A DNA stretch of 64,000 nt from Variovorax sp. Sphag1AA (GCF_014192575.1 NZ_JACHYC010000009.1:62001-126000), one strand, 5' to 3'. Positions 40,693 to 50,098 are shown, counted from the first letter of the stretch. A program made the numbers and translations. The notes: generated from the sequence alone by a model not told the origin.

Positions 40693-41376
40693 CTATCTCG
40701 CTCCGCGCTGGCGTGCCGGCTTGGATGGCCGTGCCCTCCATTGCGCCACGGCCGCTTCACCTATCAGCGCCATGGCCTGCGTGAGCTGCTCCATATGCTG
40801 GTGCATTGTCCGCCGGTCGCCTGTCTGGATGGATACGAAAGAACCGTCGAAGCCGACCATGCCGAAATGCTCCAACTGCTCGCCCACGTGCGCGGCGGTT
40901 TCCTCGCCTTCCCCGCTGAACGCAGAGGCGATCATCAGGCGCATGTAGTCGCGGCCCTCGGCACGTACCTGCATCACGGTCTGCATCGCGTGCGGCGCTT
41001 CTGCGGCTTCGTTGCTCATCACCAGCACCAGTTGCAGACGAAGAAAGTCCTGGTGGTGCATGAACACCTCCCCGGTCTTCTGCAGGTACCAGCCCAGTCG
41101 CTCACGCGGTGAGCCGCCAACGGGCGGCTCACGATGGGCTTCGCGCATCGCGTCGAAGAACGCGCGCGCGCCACGCGCCATCACCTCTGACAGCAAGCCA
41201 GCTTTCGATTCGAAGTGGTGATAGATCGCGCTCTTGGGCAGCCCCGTGGCTTCCACCAACGCCGACATGGCCGTGCCCGCATAGCCGCGCGCCGCCATCA
41301 CGCGCGCCGCCGCGTCGAGGATCTCTTGCCGGGAGCGCCTACCGCGCCGATTGCCTTGTATCGATGTCTCTTCCAT
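40693..41376 (-). CDS. TetR-family transcriptional regulator
   Basis: The 227-residue protein has an N-terminal TetR HTH (ARVMAARGYAGTAMSALVEA, then GLPKSAIYHHFESKAGLLS) and a helical ligand domain. The start was set at 41374-41376 (MEETSIQG), because the upstream 31 residues cover the operator region and lack homology signs. It is divergent from the mhp-like operon at 41583. Two similar palindromic sites lie between the genes, so it probably represses both; the inducer may be a pathway aromatic or its ring-cleavage product. Confidence 0.9.
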   Translation of the reverse strand: MEETSIQGNRRGRRSRQEILDAAARVMAARGYAGTAMSALVEATGLPKSAIYHHFESKAGLLSEVMARGARAFFDAMREAHREPPVGGSPRERLGWYLQKTGEVFMHHQDFLRLQLVLVMSNEAAEAPHAMQTVMQVRAEGRDYMRLMIASAFSGEGEETAAHVGEQLEHFGMVGFDGSFVSIQTGDRRTMHQHMEQLTQAMALIGEAAVAQWRARPSKPARQRGAR

Positions 41377-41453
41377 GCCTGGGTATGGGCCTTTTTCAAT
41401 CGTCCAAATCATAGGGTGGGTCAGTGCTGTTCCACATTTGCAGTTCCTATTTT

Positions 41454-41467
41454 GTACCGATCGGTTC
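41454..41467. promoter_or_regulatory. TetR operator site 1
   Basis: GTACCGATCGGTTC is a near-palindrome around ACCGATCGGT. Its reverse complement, GAACCGATCGGTAC, matches site 2 at 41497-41510 in 12 of 14 bases. It lies 78 bp before the tetR ATG. Confidence 0.6.
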
Positions 41468-41496
41468 AATACTGGTTTCCCCTAGGCGAATGTTTT

Positions 41497-41510
41497 GGAC
41501 CAATCGGTAC
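41497..41510. promoter_or_regulatory. TetR operator site 2
   Basis: GGACCAATCGGTAC repeats site 1 in opposite orientation. The two lie 29 bp apart edge to edge, one nearer each divergent promoter, as is usual for TetR control of a shared intergenic region. Confidence 0.55.
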
Positions 41511-41582
41511 GATTCCCAGCCATGAACCCGGCGGCCAGAAGCCCGACCGCCGGCCCGTGAACTACGCAATGAGGAAAAGCCA

Positions 41583-42506
41583 ATGCAGAGCGTGTCGACC
41601 TTGGGGTACATGGTCCTTGGAGTCAGTGACCTGACGGCCTGGGAAGAATTTGCTGTCAACGTGCTGGGTTTGCAGGTCGGTGCGCGAGTGCCCGGCGAGT
41701 CGCTCGGCCTGCGCATGGATGACTACGAGCAGCGGATCCTGCTGCTCCAGAGTGACCTCGACGACTTCCTGGCTGCGGGTTGGGAGTTCGAATCGAACGC
41801 GGCGCTCAATGCTTTCGTGGATCAGGCACGTGCCCGCGGCGTAGAAGTCATCGAAGAGAACGAGCAGGCGGCCGCACAGCGCCGCGTCGCGCGTCTCTTC
41901 GTCTGCCAAGACCCCGATGGCATCCGCCACGAGTTCTACAGCACCGCCTATCGTGCCCATACCCGCGACGCCTTCCGCTCGTCGGCGCTGCGCGGCGCCT
42001 TCAGCACGGGGCGGCTGGGCGCGGGCCACTTCGTGACCGTTCCCAGGCAAAGTGCGCAAGCCAAGGCGTTCTGCGAAAACATCCTTGGCCTGCAGTTGAG
42101 CGACACGATCACCGGCGATGCGGCGCCGGGTGTAAAGCTCGAAGTGACCTTCTTTCACGCCCGCAGTGGCCGCCACCATTCCATGGCGATCGCCGAGGCG
42201 CCATTCCCGGCCCCAAAGCGCATCCACCACATCATGGTCGAGTGCACCGACCCCAATGACGTGGGCATGGCATATGACCGCTGCAAGCGTGCCTGCGTGC
42301 CCATCCTGATGGAGCTTGGGCACCACCCCAACGACCAGATGTTCTCGTTCTACATGGTCGCGCCGTCCGGCTTCGCCATCGAGTTCGGCGCCGGCGGCAT
42401 CGTCGTCGACGACAGCACCTGGGAGGTCAAGCGCTACACCGAATTGAGCGACTGGGGGCACGCGATGAATCCTCCGCCGCACGCCCCGGCGCAGCCCGCG
42501 CGCTGA
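41583..42506 (+). CDS. Type I (VOC) extradiol dioxygenase, BphC-like
   Basis: The 307-residue protein has two VOC modules and the iron ligands expected for 2,3-dihydroxybiphenyl-1,2-dioxygenase-type enzymes. These are H149 (GAGHFVTVP), H215 or H216 (RIHHIMVE) and E267 (GFAIEFG). A distinctive MVECTDPNDVGMAYDR segment follows the second histidine. It would cleave a 3-substituted catechol, such as 2,3-dihydroxyphenylpropionate, next to the hydroxyl groups. It takes the place that in E. coli is filled by the unrelated class III MhpB. A GAGG lies 9 bp before the ATG. It is the first gene of the operon. Confidence 0.9.
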   Translation: MQSVSTLGYMVLGVSDLTAWEEFAVNVLGLQVGARVPGESLGLRMDDYEQRILLLQSDLDDFLAAGWEFESNAALNAFVDQARARGVEVIEENEQAAAQRRVARLFVCQDPDGIRHEFYSTAYRAHTRDAFRSSALRGAFSTGRLGAGHFVTVPRQSAQAKAFCENILGLQLSDTITGDAAPGVKLEVTFFHARSGRHHSMAIAEAPFPAPKRIHHIMVECTDPNDVGMAYDRCKRACVPILMELGHHPNDQMFSFYMVAPSGFAIEFGAGGIVVDDSTWEVKRYTELSDWGHAMNPPPHAPAQPAR

Positions 42507-42552
42507 GCCCACACGAATCCTTCAACCACCCACACGTCCCTTCCCTGGAGCC

Positions 42553-43413
42553 ATGTCCATGACCCTCACCGAAGCCAGCACCAGCAAGTTCGTCACCATC
42601 AACGAACCCGGCCTGGAGAATTTCAGGATCCATGTCAACGACGCCGGCAGCGGCCCGGCGGTCGTCATGCTGCACGGTGGCGGCCCCGGCGCCAGCGGCT
42701 GGAGCAACTACTACCGCAACATCGAGGCGCTGGTGAATGCCGGCCATCGCGTTCTGCTGATCGACAGCCCCGGCTTCAACAAGTCCGGCGAAATCGTCAC
42801 CGACGTTTCGCGCCCATTGATCAATGCGCGCGCCACCAAGGGCGTGCTGGATGCGCTGGACATCGACAGGGCCCACCTCGTCGGCAACTCGATGGGCGGC
42901 GCCTCGGCAATGAGCTTCGCGCTGGAGTTTCCCGAGCGCATGGACCGTCTGGTGCTCATGGGCCCGGGCGCGCAAGGCCCCAGCATCTTCCAGCCCCAGC
43001 TCAGCGAGGGCGTCAAGCGCATGATGAAGCTCTACGCGCAGCCCACCCCCGAGAACTTCAGCGCCATGCTGGAAGTGTTCGTCTACGCCCCCGAGGCGAT
43101 CACCGATGAACTGCGCCAGGGCCGGTGGAACAACATCCAGTCGAACCTGAACCACCTGAAGAACTTCGTCGAAAGCTCGAAGCTCTGCCCCCACAGCCGG
43201 TGGGACCTGTCGGCCCGCTTCCCCGAAATCGCCCACAAGACGCTGATCACCTGGGGCCGCGACGACCGCTTCGTTCCCCTCGATCACGGCCTGCGGATGG
43301 TCAACACCTTCCAGGATGCGCGCCTGCACGTCCTGCCCAAGTGCGGCCATTGGGCCCAGTGGGAGCACGCCGGTGAATTCAATCGGCTGGTGATCGACTT
43401 CCTCAAGGACTGA
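42553..43413 (+). CDS. mhpC: Meta-cleavage product C-C hydrolase (MhpC/BphD type)
   Basis: The 286-residue alpha/beta hydrolase has the oxyanion HGGGPGASGWSNYYRN, the nucleophile elbow GNSMGG, an acid in WGRDDRFVP and the catalytic histidine in CGHWAQWEH. These are hallmarks of MhpC/BphD hydrolases, which split 2-hydroxy-6-oxo-dienoates to 2-hydroxypentadienoate plus an acid. It follows the extradiol dioxygenase gene directly, fitting the next step. The symbol denotes the family; the exact side chain is unknown. Confidence 0.9.
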   Translation: MSMTLTEASTSKFVTINEPGLENFRIHVNDAGSGPAVVMLHGGGPGASGWSNYYRNIEALVNAGHRVLLIDSPGFNKSGEIVTDVSRPLINARATKGVLDALDIDRAHLVGNSMGGASAMSFALEFPERMDRLVLMGPGAQGPSIFQPQLSEGVKRMMKLYAQPTPENFSAMLEVFVYAPEAITDELRQGRWNNIQSNLNHLKNFVESSKLCPHSRWDLSARFPEIAHKTLITWGRDDRFVPLDHGLRMVNTFQDARLHVLPKCGHWAQWEHAGEFNRLVIDFLKD

Positions 43414-43446
43414 GCCTCACAGCCCAAGAAAAGAACGGAGACAACC

Positions 43447-44688
43447 ATGCTGTCGAATGTTCAGTCCGGACCAAGCGCGCACAGCGCGACCAACCTGCAC
43501 GGCTGGCTACTCGTGTCCACCTGCTGGCTGGCATCGGCCGGCGCCGTGCTCATCGCGCCAGTCCTGCCCTTCATGCAACAGGCGTTCGCCGACCAGCCGC
43601 ACGCCGAGGTGCTCACACTGATCGTGCTGGTGATCCCCGGTTTGATGATCGCGCTCCTTGGCCCGCTGATGGGCGCGGTGGTCGACGTCGTCGGAAGAAA
43701 GCGTCTGTACATGCTGTCGATCGCCGTCTATGCGGTCGCTGGCGCGATGCCCTTCTTCCTGCACGACCTCTACGCGATCCTCGCGACGCGTGTCGTCGTC
43801 GGCATCGCGGAAGCTGCGATCACGACGATCTCGACCGCCCTCACCGCCGACTACTTCCAGGGCAAGGAACGCGAGAAGTGGCTCACCATCCAGCTGGGTT
43901 CCGCCTCGATCGTCGCGGTGGCGATGTTCGCCCTGGGCGGTGTGCTGGGCGGGTTCTCCGCGGGCTGGCGAACGCCCTTCCTCGTGTATGGCTGCGCGGT
44001 GTTCTTCCTGCCGCTCATCGCCGCCTTCGTCTGGGAGCCTCAGGAGCGCGTCGAAGCGCCTGGCCGTGAGGTGCAAGCTCTGCCATTCCCGTGGCGTCAG
44101 ATCGGTCACATCTGCGCGATGTCTCTGTTCACGGCGGTGATGTATTTCGTGATCACGATCCAGATCAGCTTCCTGCTGACGGCGCGGGGCGTCACAACAC
44201 CGGCCGTCATCGGGATCGGCAGCGCGATTGCCAACGCGGGCGTGCCGTTCGGAGCCTTCGTGTTCCATCGGCTGTCGGGCTGGGCCATCAACCGGCTGAT
44301 AGTCCTCTCGTTCGCGATCATCGCCGCCGGCTTCTACATCGTGTCCACCGTGGCCGACACCAACGTGCTGATCGCCGGTGCTTTCGTGGCCTGCTTCGGC
44401 GGCGGCATCGTCATGCCGCTGATGCTGAATTGGATCATGGTCCGGCTGCCTTTTGCGCAGCGCGGTCGCGGCGCCGGAGGCTACATGGCCGCTTTCTTCC
44501 TCGGCAACTTCCTCAGCCCCCTGGTCGTGGCGGCGCTGGCAGCCGAGGCCGGAAGCCTGTTCGCGTCGATCGGCTGGTTGTCAGCGATTTGCGCGGTCGT
44601 CTCCCTCGGCTTTGCGCTGCTGACGCTGCTCAAGCGCGGACCCACCGAGGCCGTGGGCACCCATGCCCAGATCCCGCTGCCGCATTGA
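43447..44688 (+). CDS. MFS transporter, aromatic-acid type
   Basis: The 413-residue protein has about 12 membrane segments, with the MFS loop 2-3 motif GAVVDVVGRKRLYML between helices 2 and 3. Residues 1-20 are cytoplasmic and a hydrophobic segment LVSTCWLASAGAVLIAPVLP follows. It probably imports the operon's substrate, such as a phenylpropionate, by proton symport. Export of a toxic intermediate is the alternative. It lies 33 bp after the hydrolase gene. Confidence 0.88.
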   Translation: MLSNVQSGPSAHSATNLHGWLLVSTCWLASAGAVLIAPVLPFMQQAFADQPHAEVLTLIVLVIPGLMIALLGPLMGAVVDVVGRKRLYMLSIAVYAVAGAMPFFLHDLYAILATRVVVGIAEAAITTISTALTADYFQGKEREKWLTIQLGSASIVAVAMFALGGVLGGFSAGWRTPFLVYGCAVFFLPLIAAFVWEPQERVEAPGREVQALPFPWRQIGHICAMSLFTAVMYFVITIQISFLLTARGVTTPAVIGIGSAIANAGVPFGAFVFHRLSGWAINRLIVLSFAIIAAGFYIVSTVADTNVLIAGAFVACFGGGIVMPLMLNWIMVRLPFAQRGRGAGGYMAAFFLGNFLSPLVVAALAAEAGSLFASIGWLSAICAVVSLGFALLTLLKRGPTEAVGTHAQIPLPH

Positions 44689-44717
44689 GGCAGCCCTTCA
44701 CTTCAGAGAGATACCCC

Positions 44718-46262
44718 ATGCAAGAACAACGCTACGACGCCGACGTCGCCATCGTCGGCTACGGCCCGACCGGTCTCATCACCGCGCTCACACTGGCCAA
44801 ACACGGCATTTCGTCCATCGTCTTCGAGCGGCACAAGGACATCTACCCACGCGCGCGCGCCGTGACGGTCAACGACTGGACGATGCGCATCTTCCAGAAC
44901 CTGGGCGTGGACGAGCCGGTGCTCAAGTGCATCGACCCCCAGCGCGCGCTGCGATGGATGCGGTACGACGGCACGGAAATCATGCGCATCGAGCTGCCGC
45001 CGTCCACGCTGGGCGTGACGCCGCGGCAGTTCAACATCTACCAGCCGACGATGGAAGCGACCCTGCGGGAGTGTGCGGCGTCGCGTCCGGAGATCGACGT
45101 TCGCTACGGCATGGAACTCGCTGGGCTCGCGCAGGACGACGACGGTGTCACCGTGAGCGCAAGAGATCTGGCGACTGACACCACGACAGACGTGCGAGTG
45201 CGCTACGCGATCGGCTGCGACGGCGGCAGCAGCGCGACGCGCTCCATGCTCGACGTGAAGCTGCTCGGCGACACGCTGGACGTGCAGTGGATCGTCATCG
45301 ACTGCCGTGTCAAGCGCTGGTGGCCCGACCGGAACCTGCTGACCTTCTGGTCGGACAAGGAGCGGCCGGTTGTGGACATCGCCCTCTCCGCTGGTAACCA
45401 CCGCTGGGAGTTGCCGCTCAAGCCCGGCGAGACGGAAGCCGACTTCCAGACGAACGAACAGGTCTGGCCCTTGCTCAAGGCCCTCGGCGTGACAGAGGAC
45501 GACGTGGAGATTCACCAGCACGCCTTCTATCGCCACCACACGCGGATGGCCGACACGTGGCGCGTGGGGCGCGTCTTCCTGGCTGGCGATGCGGCGCACC
45601 TGATGCCGCCATGGGCTGGCGCGGGCATGCAGACCGGCATGCGGGACGCCTACGACATCGGCTGGAAGCTGGCCGGTGTGCTCAAGGGAGAACTGCCGGC
45701 CCAGTTCCTCGACAGTTACGAGGCCGAGCGGCGCCCAAACGCGGCCTTCTTCACCCAGCTGGCAGTGGAGCTCGGCCGCGTCATCAAGCAGGAGCTGAGC
45801 GAGGAGGAGCAGGCCGCCCTCAACGCCCCGCCACCCGACCCAGCGAACCCGCCCGAGCCGCCGATGATCGCGCCGCCGGTGCTGGCCAGCGGCTGGCTGC
45901 GCGGCCCACTCTCCGACACCAGCATCGTTGGCCGCATGGCGCCGCAGCCGACGATGGGTGACACGCGCGGCGTGATGGCGAGGCTGGACACGCTGCTGGG
46001 CCACCGCTTCGTGCTGCTGGGTGACGACGTGGATCCCGCCACCCTCCTCACGGCCGAACAGAAGGCCGGCTGGGATGCGCTGGGCGCGCGCTACATCGCC
46101 GTGCGCCCGCAGGACCGGCATACCCAAGGTCCCGACGAACTGGTTGACCTCGAAGGCGTGCTGGGCCCGTGGCTGCGCAAGTACCAGGCGCGCGCCGTGG
46201 CCCTGCGCCCGGACCGCTTCGTCGCCGCGGCCGACGTCTCCGGCTTGGCCGTGCCCGCATGA
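44718..46262 (+). CDS. mhpA: 3-(3-hydroxyphenyl)propionate hydroxylase-like FAD monooxygenase
   Basis: The 514-residue flavoprotein has VAIVGYGPTGLITALTLAKH (FAD), CDGGSSATRSML (DG motif), GDAAHLMPPWAGAGMQTGM (GD motif) and a C-terminal thioredoxin-like domain. It resembles MhpA, which adds the second hydroxyl to 3-hydroxyphenylpropionate. The start at 44718 lies 30 bp after the MFS gene; frames upstream of it are shadows. A second, clearly different enzyme of this family is at 35314. Confidence 0.88.
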   Translation: MQEQRYDADVAIVGYGPTGLITALTLAKHGISSIVFERHKDIYPRARAVTVNDWTMRIFQNLGVDEPVLKCIDPQRALRWMRYDGTEIMRIELPPSTLGVTPRQFNIYQPTMEATLRECAASRPEIDVRYGMELAGLAQDDDGVTVSARDLATDTTTDVRVRYAIGCDGGSSATRSMLDVKLLGDTLDVQWIVIDCRVKRWWPDRNLLTFWSDKERPVVDIALSAGNHRWELPLKPGETEADFQTNEQVWPLLKALGVTEDDVEIHQHAFYRHHTRMADTWRVGRVFLAGDAAHLMPPWAGAGMQTGMRDAYDIGWKLAGVLKGELPAQFLDSYEAERRPNAAFFTQLAVELGRVIKQELSEEEQAALNAPPPDPANPPEPPMIAPPVLASGWLRGPLSDTSIVGRMAPQPTMGDTRGVMARLDTLLGHRFVLLGDDVDPATLLTAEQKAGWDALGARYIAVRPQDRHTQGPDELVDLEGVLGPWLRKYQARAVALRPDRFVAAADVSGLAVPA

Positions 46263-46296
46263 ACCGCGCCACCGAAATTCCTGAATGGAGATCCGC

Positions 46297-47247
46297 ATGA
46301 AACTGAAGTCCCTCATGGGCGTGGCGCTGTTGGCCGCGGCCTTCGCCGGCAGCTCATTCGCGCAGACGCGACTCGTGACCTTGGGTACGCAGGGCGGGCC
46401 GCTGCCCTCCACCACGCGATCGCAGCCGGCCAACGCACTGATCGTGCGCGACCGGGTCTATGTCATCGACGCAGGCGACGGGGTGGTGCGCCAGCTCTAC
46501 GCGGCTGGCATCGATCTGCGCCGCATCCACCAGGTCTTCATCACCCACGACCACGACGACCACAACGCCGGCTGGGGCTCGCTGCTGGGCTTGCAGTGGG
46601 ACCTGAATATCTGGCCGGTGGACGTCTATGCGCCGAGCGCGCAATCCATGATGCAGGGCTTCCTGCAGTACTTCTCTGTCAATGCACGCATTCGTCAGGC
46701 TGATTCGAAGAGCGACAAGATGCCGCCCGAACAGGCCTTTCACGCGCACGACATTCAGGGCAATGGCCTTGTCTTCAAGGACGATCTGATCAGCGTCACG
46801 GCCCAGGAGAACTGCCACTACGGAACCGATCCGAACGCCGACAAGAAGCGCGATCCCAAGGACCGATCGTATGCATTGCGCATCCAGACACCGGACAAGA
46901 CCGTCGTGTTCAGCGGCGACACCGGGCGCTGTCCGGCATTGACCGGCTTCGCCAAGGATGCGGACTTGCTGGTGCACGAGGTCATCGACTTGCCGCTAAC
47001 CCGCGAGATGATGCGGCGTCAACACGTGCCCGATCCGGTGGCCGACGGAATGATGCGCCACATGATCGACGAGCACACGGTGCCCGAAGACATCGGCCGG
47101 CTGGCACAGGACGCCAAGGTGAAAAAGGTCGTTCTGACGCACTTGGTACCCGGCGGCGACGAGCCCGACGAACGCTACACCGACGGCGTGCACAAGTACT
47201 TCAAGGGCCCGGTCATGGTGGCGCGCGACCTGATGGTCTTCGAATGA
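46297..47247 (+). CDS. Exported metallo-beta-lactamase-fold hydrolase
   Basis: The 316-residue protein has a signal peptide (MGVALLAAAFAGSSFAQT) and the metallo-beta-lactamase motif THDHDDHNAGW, with further ligands in VFSGDTGRCP and VLTHLVPGGDE. It therefore acts in the periplasm and probably binds two metals. Candidate roles are hydrolysis of an ester, lactone or related precursor before uptake, or quorum-lactone hydrolysis. The start at 46297 follows GGAGATCCGC. It is unusual inside an mhp-type operon, between the hydroxylase and mhpD. Confidence 0.82.
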   Translation: MKLKSLMGVALLAAAFAGSSFAQTRLVTLGTQGGPLPSTTRSQPANALIVRDRVYVIDAGDGVVRQLYAAGIDLRRIHQVFITHDHDDHNAGWGSLLGLQWDLNIWPVDVYAPSAQSMMQGFLQYFSVNARIRQADSKSDKMPPEQAFHAHDIQGNGLVFKDDLISVTAQENCHYGTDPNADKKRDPKDRSYALRIQTPDKTVVFSGDTGRCPALTGFAKDADLLVHEVIDLPLTREMMRRQHVPDPVADGMMRHMIDEHTVPEDIGRLAQDAKVKKVVLTHLVPGGDEPDERYTDGVHKYFKGPVMVARDLMVFE

Positions 47248-47263
47248 GGGGCGGAGGTTCTCA

Positions 47264-48064
47264 ATGAATCAGGAACTCATTGCAGACATTGCGCGCCGGC
47301 TGCGCGAGGCCGAAGCCGCAAGCAAGTCGATCGCACCCGTGCGCGAACTCGTTGCGGAAGCCGCCCAGGGTCACGACCTCGTGGCAACGGCCTACGCCGT
47401 TCAGCAATGCAACACCGCGCAGCGCATTGCCGACGGACAACGCATCGTCGGCCGCAAGATCGGACTCACCTCGCTGGCGGTGCAGCGGCAACTGGGCGTC
47501 GACGCGCCCGACTTCGGCACGCTGTTCGCACAGATGGCCGTGGGCGATGGCGAAGAGATTGCACTGACCCGCACGCTTCAACCCAAAGTGGAGGCGGAGA
47601 TCGCCCTCGTGCTCGAGCGCGATCTGACGCACGAGAAGCACACCCTGGCCGACGTCATGAGCGCATGCGCCTATGCAGTCGCCGCCATCGAGGTGGTGGG
47701 CAGCCGCATCGACCGGTGGGACATTCGACTGGCAGACACCATCGCCGACAACGCGTCCAGCGGGTTGTTCGTTCTCGGCTCACGGCCCGTGCCACTGCGT
47801 GAGCTCGATCTTTCTGGCTGCGCGATGAGCATGCTGCGTGGGGATCAACCGGTATCCACCGGCACGGGTGCTGCCTGCCTGGGCAACCCGCTCAATGCAG
47901 CAGCATGGCTTGCCGACACGATGGTGCGCATGGGAACGCCCTTGCGCGCTGGGGACATCCTCATGAGCGGCGCGCTTGGTCCCATGGTGCCGGCTGAAGC
48001 CGGCGACCGCTTCACGGCGCGTATCGACGGACTGGGCGAAGTTCGCGCCGTGTTCGCTCGTTGA
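47264..48064 (+). CDS. mhpD: 2-keto-4-pentenoate hydratase (MhpD)
   Basis: The 266-residue protein is a fumarylacetoacetate-hydrolase-fold hydratase. It has GRKIGLTSLAVQRQLGVDAP, then PKVEAEIALVLERDL with metal-ligand acids, and late SGALGPMVPAEAGDRF. It would hydrate 2-hydroxypenta-2,4-dienoate to 4-hydroxy-2-oxovalerate. It lies between the exported hydrolase and mhpF, in the expected order for the lower pathway. Confidence 0.92.
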   Translation: MNQELIADIARRLREAEAASKSIAPVRELVAEAAQGHDLVATAYAVQQCNTAQRIADGQRIVGRKIGLTSLAVQRQLGVDAPDFGTLFAQMAVGDGEEIALTRTLQPKVEAEIALVLERDLTHEKHTLADVMSACAYAVAAIEVVGSRIDRWDIRLADTIADNASSGLFVLGSRPVPLRELDLSGCAMSMLRGDQPVSTGTGAACLGNPLNAAAWLADTMVRMGTPLRAGDILMSGALGPMVPAEAGDRFTARIDGLGEVRAVFAR

Positions 48065-48091
48065 AGCCGCCATCCATCTGGAGTGATCCCA

Positions 48092-49039
48092 ATGACATCC
48101 CCAACAGGGCGGAAGATTCGCGCCGCCATCATCGGCTCCGGCAACATCGGCACCGACCTCATGATCAAGCTGATGCGTCATGCCAAGCACCTGGAGCTTG
48201 GCGCGATGGTCGGCATCGACTCCGCGTCCGACGGACTGGCCCGCGCCGCCCGACTGGGCGTGCCGGTCACTGCCAAAGGCATCGAAGGTCTGCAAGAGCT
48301 GCCGAACTTTTCTGACATCGGCATCGCCTTCGACGCGACCTCCGCTGGCGCCCATGCGCACCACAACGCGTTCCTGCAGGCCCTCGGCGTGCGGGTGATC
48401 GACCTGACTCCCGCGGCCATCGGCCCGTACGTGGTCCCGGTGGTCAACCTGGACGACCACCTGGATGCGCCCAACATCAACATGGTGACCTGCGGGGGTC
48501 AGGCCACCATCCCCATGGTGCGTGCCGTTTCACGCGTTGCTCCGGTGCACTACGCGGAAATCGTCGCCTCGATCGCGAGCAAGTCGGCCGGCCCCGGCAC
48601 GCGTGCCAACATCGACGAATTCACCGAGACCACTTCACGCGCCATCGTGGAGGTCGGCGGCGCAAGCCGGGGCAAAGCCATCATCGTGCTCAATCCCGCA
48701 GAGCCCCCGCTCATCATGCGCGACACGGTCTACTGCCTGGCGGACGCCAAGGCCGACCAGGAAGCGATTCGCGCATCGGTGCGCGAGATGGCCGCGGCCG
48801 TCGCGCAGTATGTTCCGGGCTACCGCCTGAAGCAGGAAGTGCAGTTCGAGCGCATGGACGCCGAACGCGCTCCACGGCCGGAAGGCACCGCCCGTCAGCC
48901 GGGCCTGAAGGTGTCGATCTTCCTCGAGGTCGAGGGCGCAGCTCACTACCTGCCGGCCTATGCTGGCAACCTCGACATCATGACCAGCGCGGCCCTGGCC
49001 GCAGCCGATCGTCTGGCGGCTCGCCAACTCGCCCGCTGA
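48092..49039 (+). CDS. mhpF: Acetaldehyde dehydrogenase, acylating (MhpF)
   Basis: The 315-residue protein has the NAD-binding motif RAAIIGSGNIGTDLMIKLM and the catalytic cysteine in MVTCGGQATIPMVRAV. It converts acetaldehyde, NAD+ and CoA to acetyl-CoA in a complex with the aldolase MhpE, whose gene is next. The ATG at 48092 follows CTGGAG; the GTG at 48083 is an alternative three codons earlier. Confidence 0.93.
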   Translation: MTSPTGRKIRAAIIGSGNIGTDLMIKLMRHAKHLELGAMVGIDSASDGLARAARLGVPVTAKGIEGLQELPNFSDIGIAFDATSAGAHAHHNAFLQALGVRVIDLTPAAIGPYVVPVVNLDDHLDAPNINMVTCGGQATIPMVRAVSRVAPVHYAEIVASIASKSAGPGTRANIDEFTETTSRAIVEVGGASRGKAIIVLNPAEPPLIMRDTVYCLADAKADQEAIRASVREMAAAVAQYVPGYRLKQEVQFERMDAERAPRPEGTARQPGLKVSIFLEVEGAAHYLPAYAGNLDIMTSAALAAADRLAARQLAR

Positions 49040-49054
49040 CGGCAGGAGAAACCC

Positions 49055-50098
49055 ATGTTCGACAAACACAAGAAGATCTACATCTCCGATGTCACCCTGC
49101 GTGATGGCATGCACGCGATCCGGCACCAGTACTCGCTGGAGCAAGCAGTACGCATCGCCCAGGCACTGGACGACGCACGGGTGGACAGCATCGAAGTGGC
49201 CCACGGCGATGGGCTGCAGGGATCGAGCTTCAACTACGGCTTCGGCGCACACACCGACCTGGAATGGATCGAGGCCGTGGCCGGTGCCGTGAGCCATGCC
49301 CGCGTGGCCACTCTGCTGCTGCCCGGCATCGGCACGATTCATGATCTGAAGAACGCCTACGCGGCCGGTGCGCGCGTCGTCCGCGTTGCGACCCACTGCA
49401 CTGAGGCTGACGTTTCGCGGCAGCACATCGAGTGCGCCCGCGCTCTGGGCATGGACGCCGTCGGCTTCCTCATGATGAGCCACATGACCACGCCGCAGCA
49501 CCTGGCGGAGCAGGCCCGTTTGATGGAGAGCTACGGCGCGCAATGCGTCTACGTGGTGGATTCGGGCGGCGCGCTGAACATGAGCGACGTGGGGGACCGG
49601 TTCAAAGCCTTCAAGGACACGTTGCGCCCTGAGACTGAAACGGGCATGCACGCACACCACAATTTGTCGCTTGGCGTTGCGAACTCGATCGTTGCATTGC
49701 AGCACGGTTGCGACCGCATCGACGCCAGTCTGACCGGCATGGGCGCAGGAGCCGGTAACGCACCACTAGAAGTCTTTGTTGCCGCAGTGGATCGCATGGG
49801 ATGGAACCACGGATGTGACGTCAGGAAGCTCATCGACGCGGCCGAGGATGTCGTGCGACCCTTGCAAGAGCGCCCCGTACGTGTGGACCGCGAAACGCTG
49901 GCGCTGGGCTATGCAGGTGTCTATTCGAGCTTCCTGCGACACACCGAGGCTGCAGCGCAAAAGTATGGCCTATCCGCCTTCGACATCCTGGTCGAACTGG
50001 GCCGCCGCCGCATGGTCGGTGGACAGGAAGACATGATCGTCGACGTCGCGCTGGACCTCCTGAAGGCGCGGGGGGGCGCCGTGGCGACGGCACTATGA
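49055..50098 (+). CDS. mhpE: 4-hydroxy-2-oxovalerate aldolase (MhpE)
   Basis: The 347-residue HMGL/DRE-TIM aldolase has SDVTLRDGMHAIRHQ (metal and substrate Arg/Asp), the metal-binding histidines in ETGMHAHHNLSLGVANS and the C-terminal communication domain. It splits 4-hydroxy-2-oxovalerate to pyruvate and acetaldehyde, which passes directly to MhpF. It is the last gene of the operon. Confidence 0.94.
   Translation: MFDKHKKIYISDVTLRDGMHAIRHQYSLEQAVRIAQALDDARVDSIEVAHGDGLQGSSFNYGFGAHTDLEWIEAVAGAVSHARVATLLLPGIGTIHDLKNAYAAGARVVRVATHCTEADVSRQHIECARALGMDAVGFLMMSHMTTPQHLAEQARLMESYGAQCVYVVDSGGALNMSDVGDRFKAFKDTLRPETETGMHAHHNLSLGVANSIVALQHGCDRIDASLTGMGAGAGNAPLEVFVAAVDRMGWNHGCDVRKLIDAAEDVVRPLQERPVRVDRETLALGYAGVYSSFLRHTEAAAQKYGLSAFDILVELGRRRMVGGQEDMIVDVALDLLKARGGAVATAL

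Noticed and set aside
41522..41560. Twelve-codon leader peptide before the mhp-like operon
   Set aside because: A short ATG-to-TGA frame is present, but it has no ribosome-binding site or attenuator structure, so it is probably chance.
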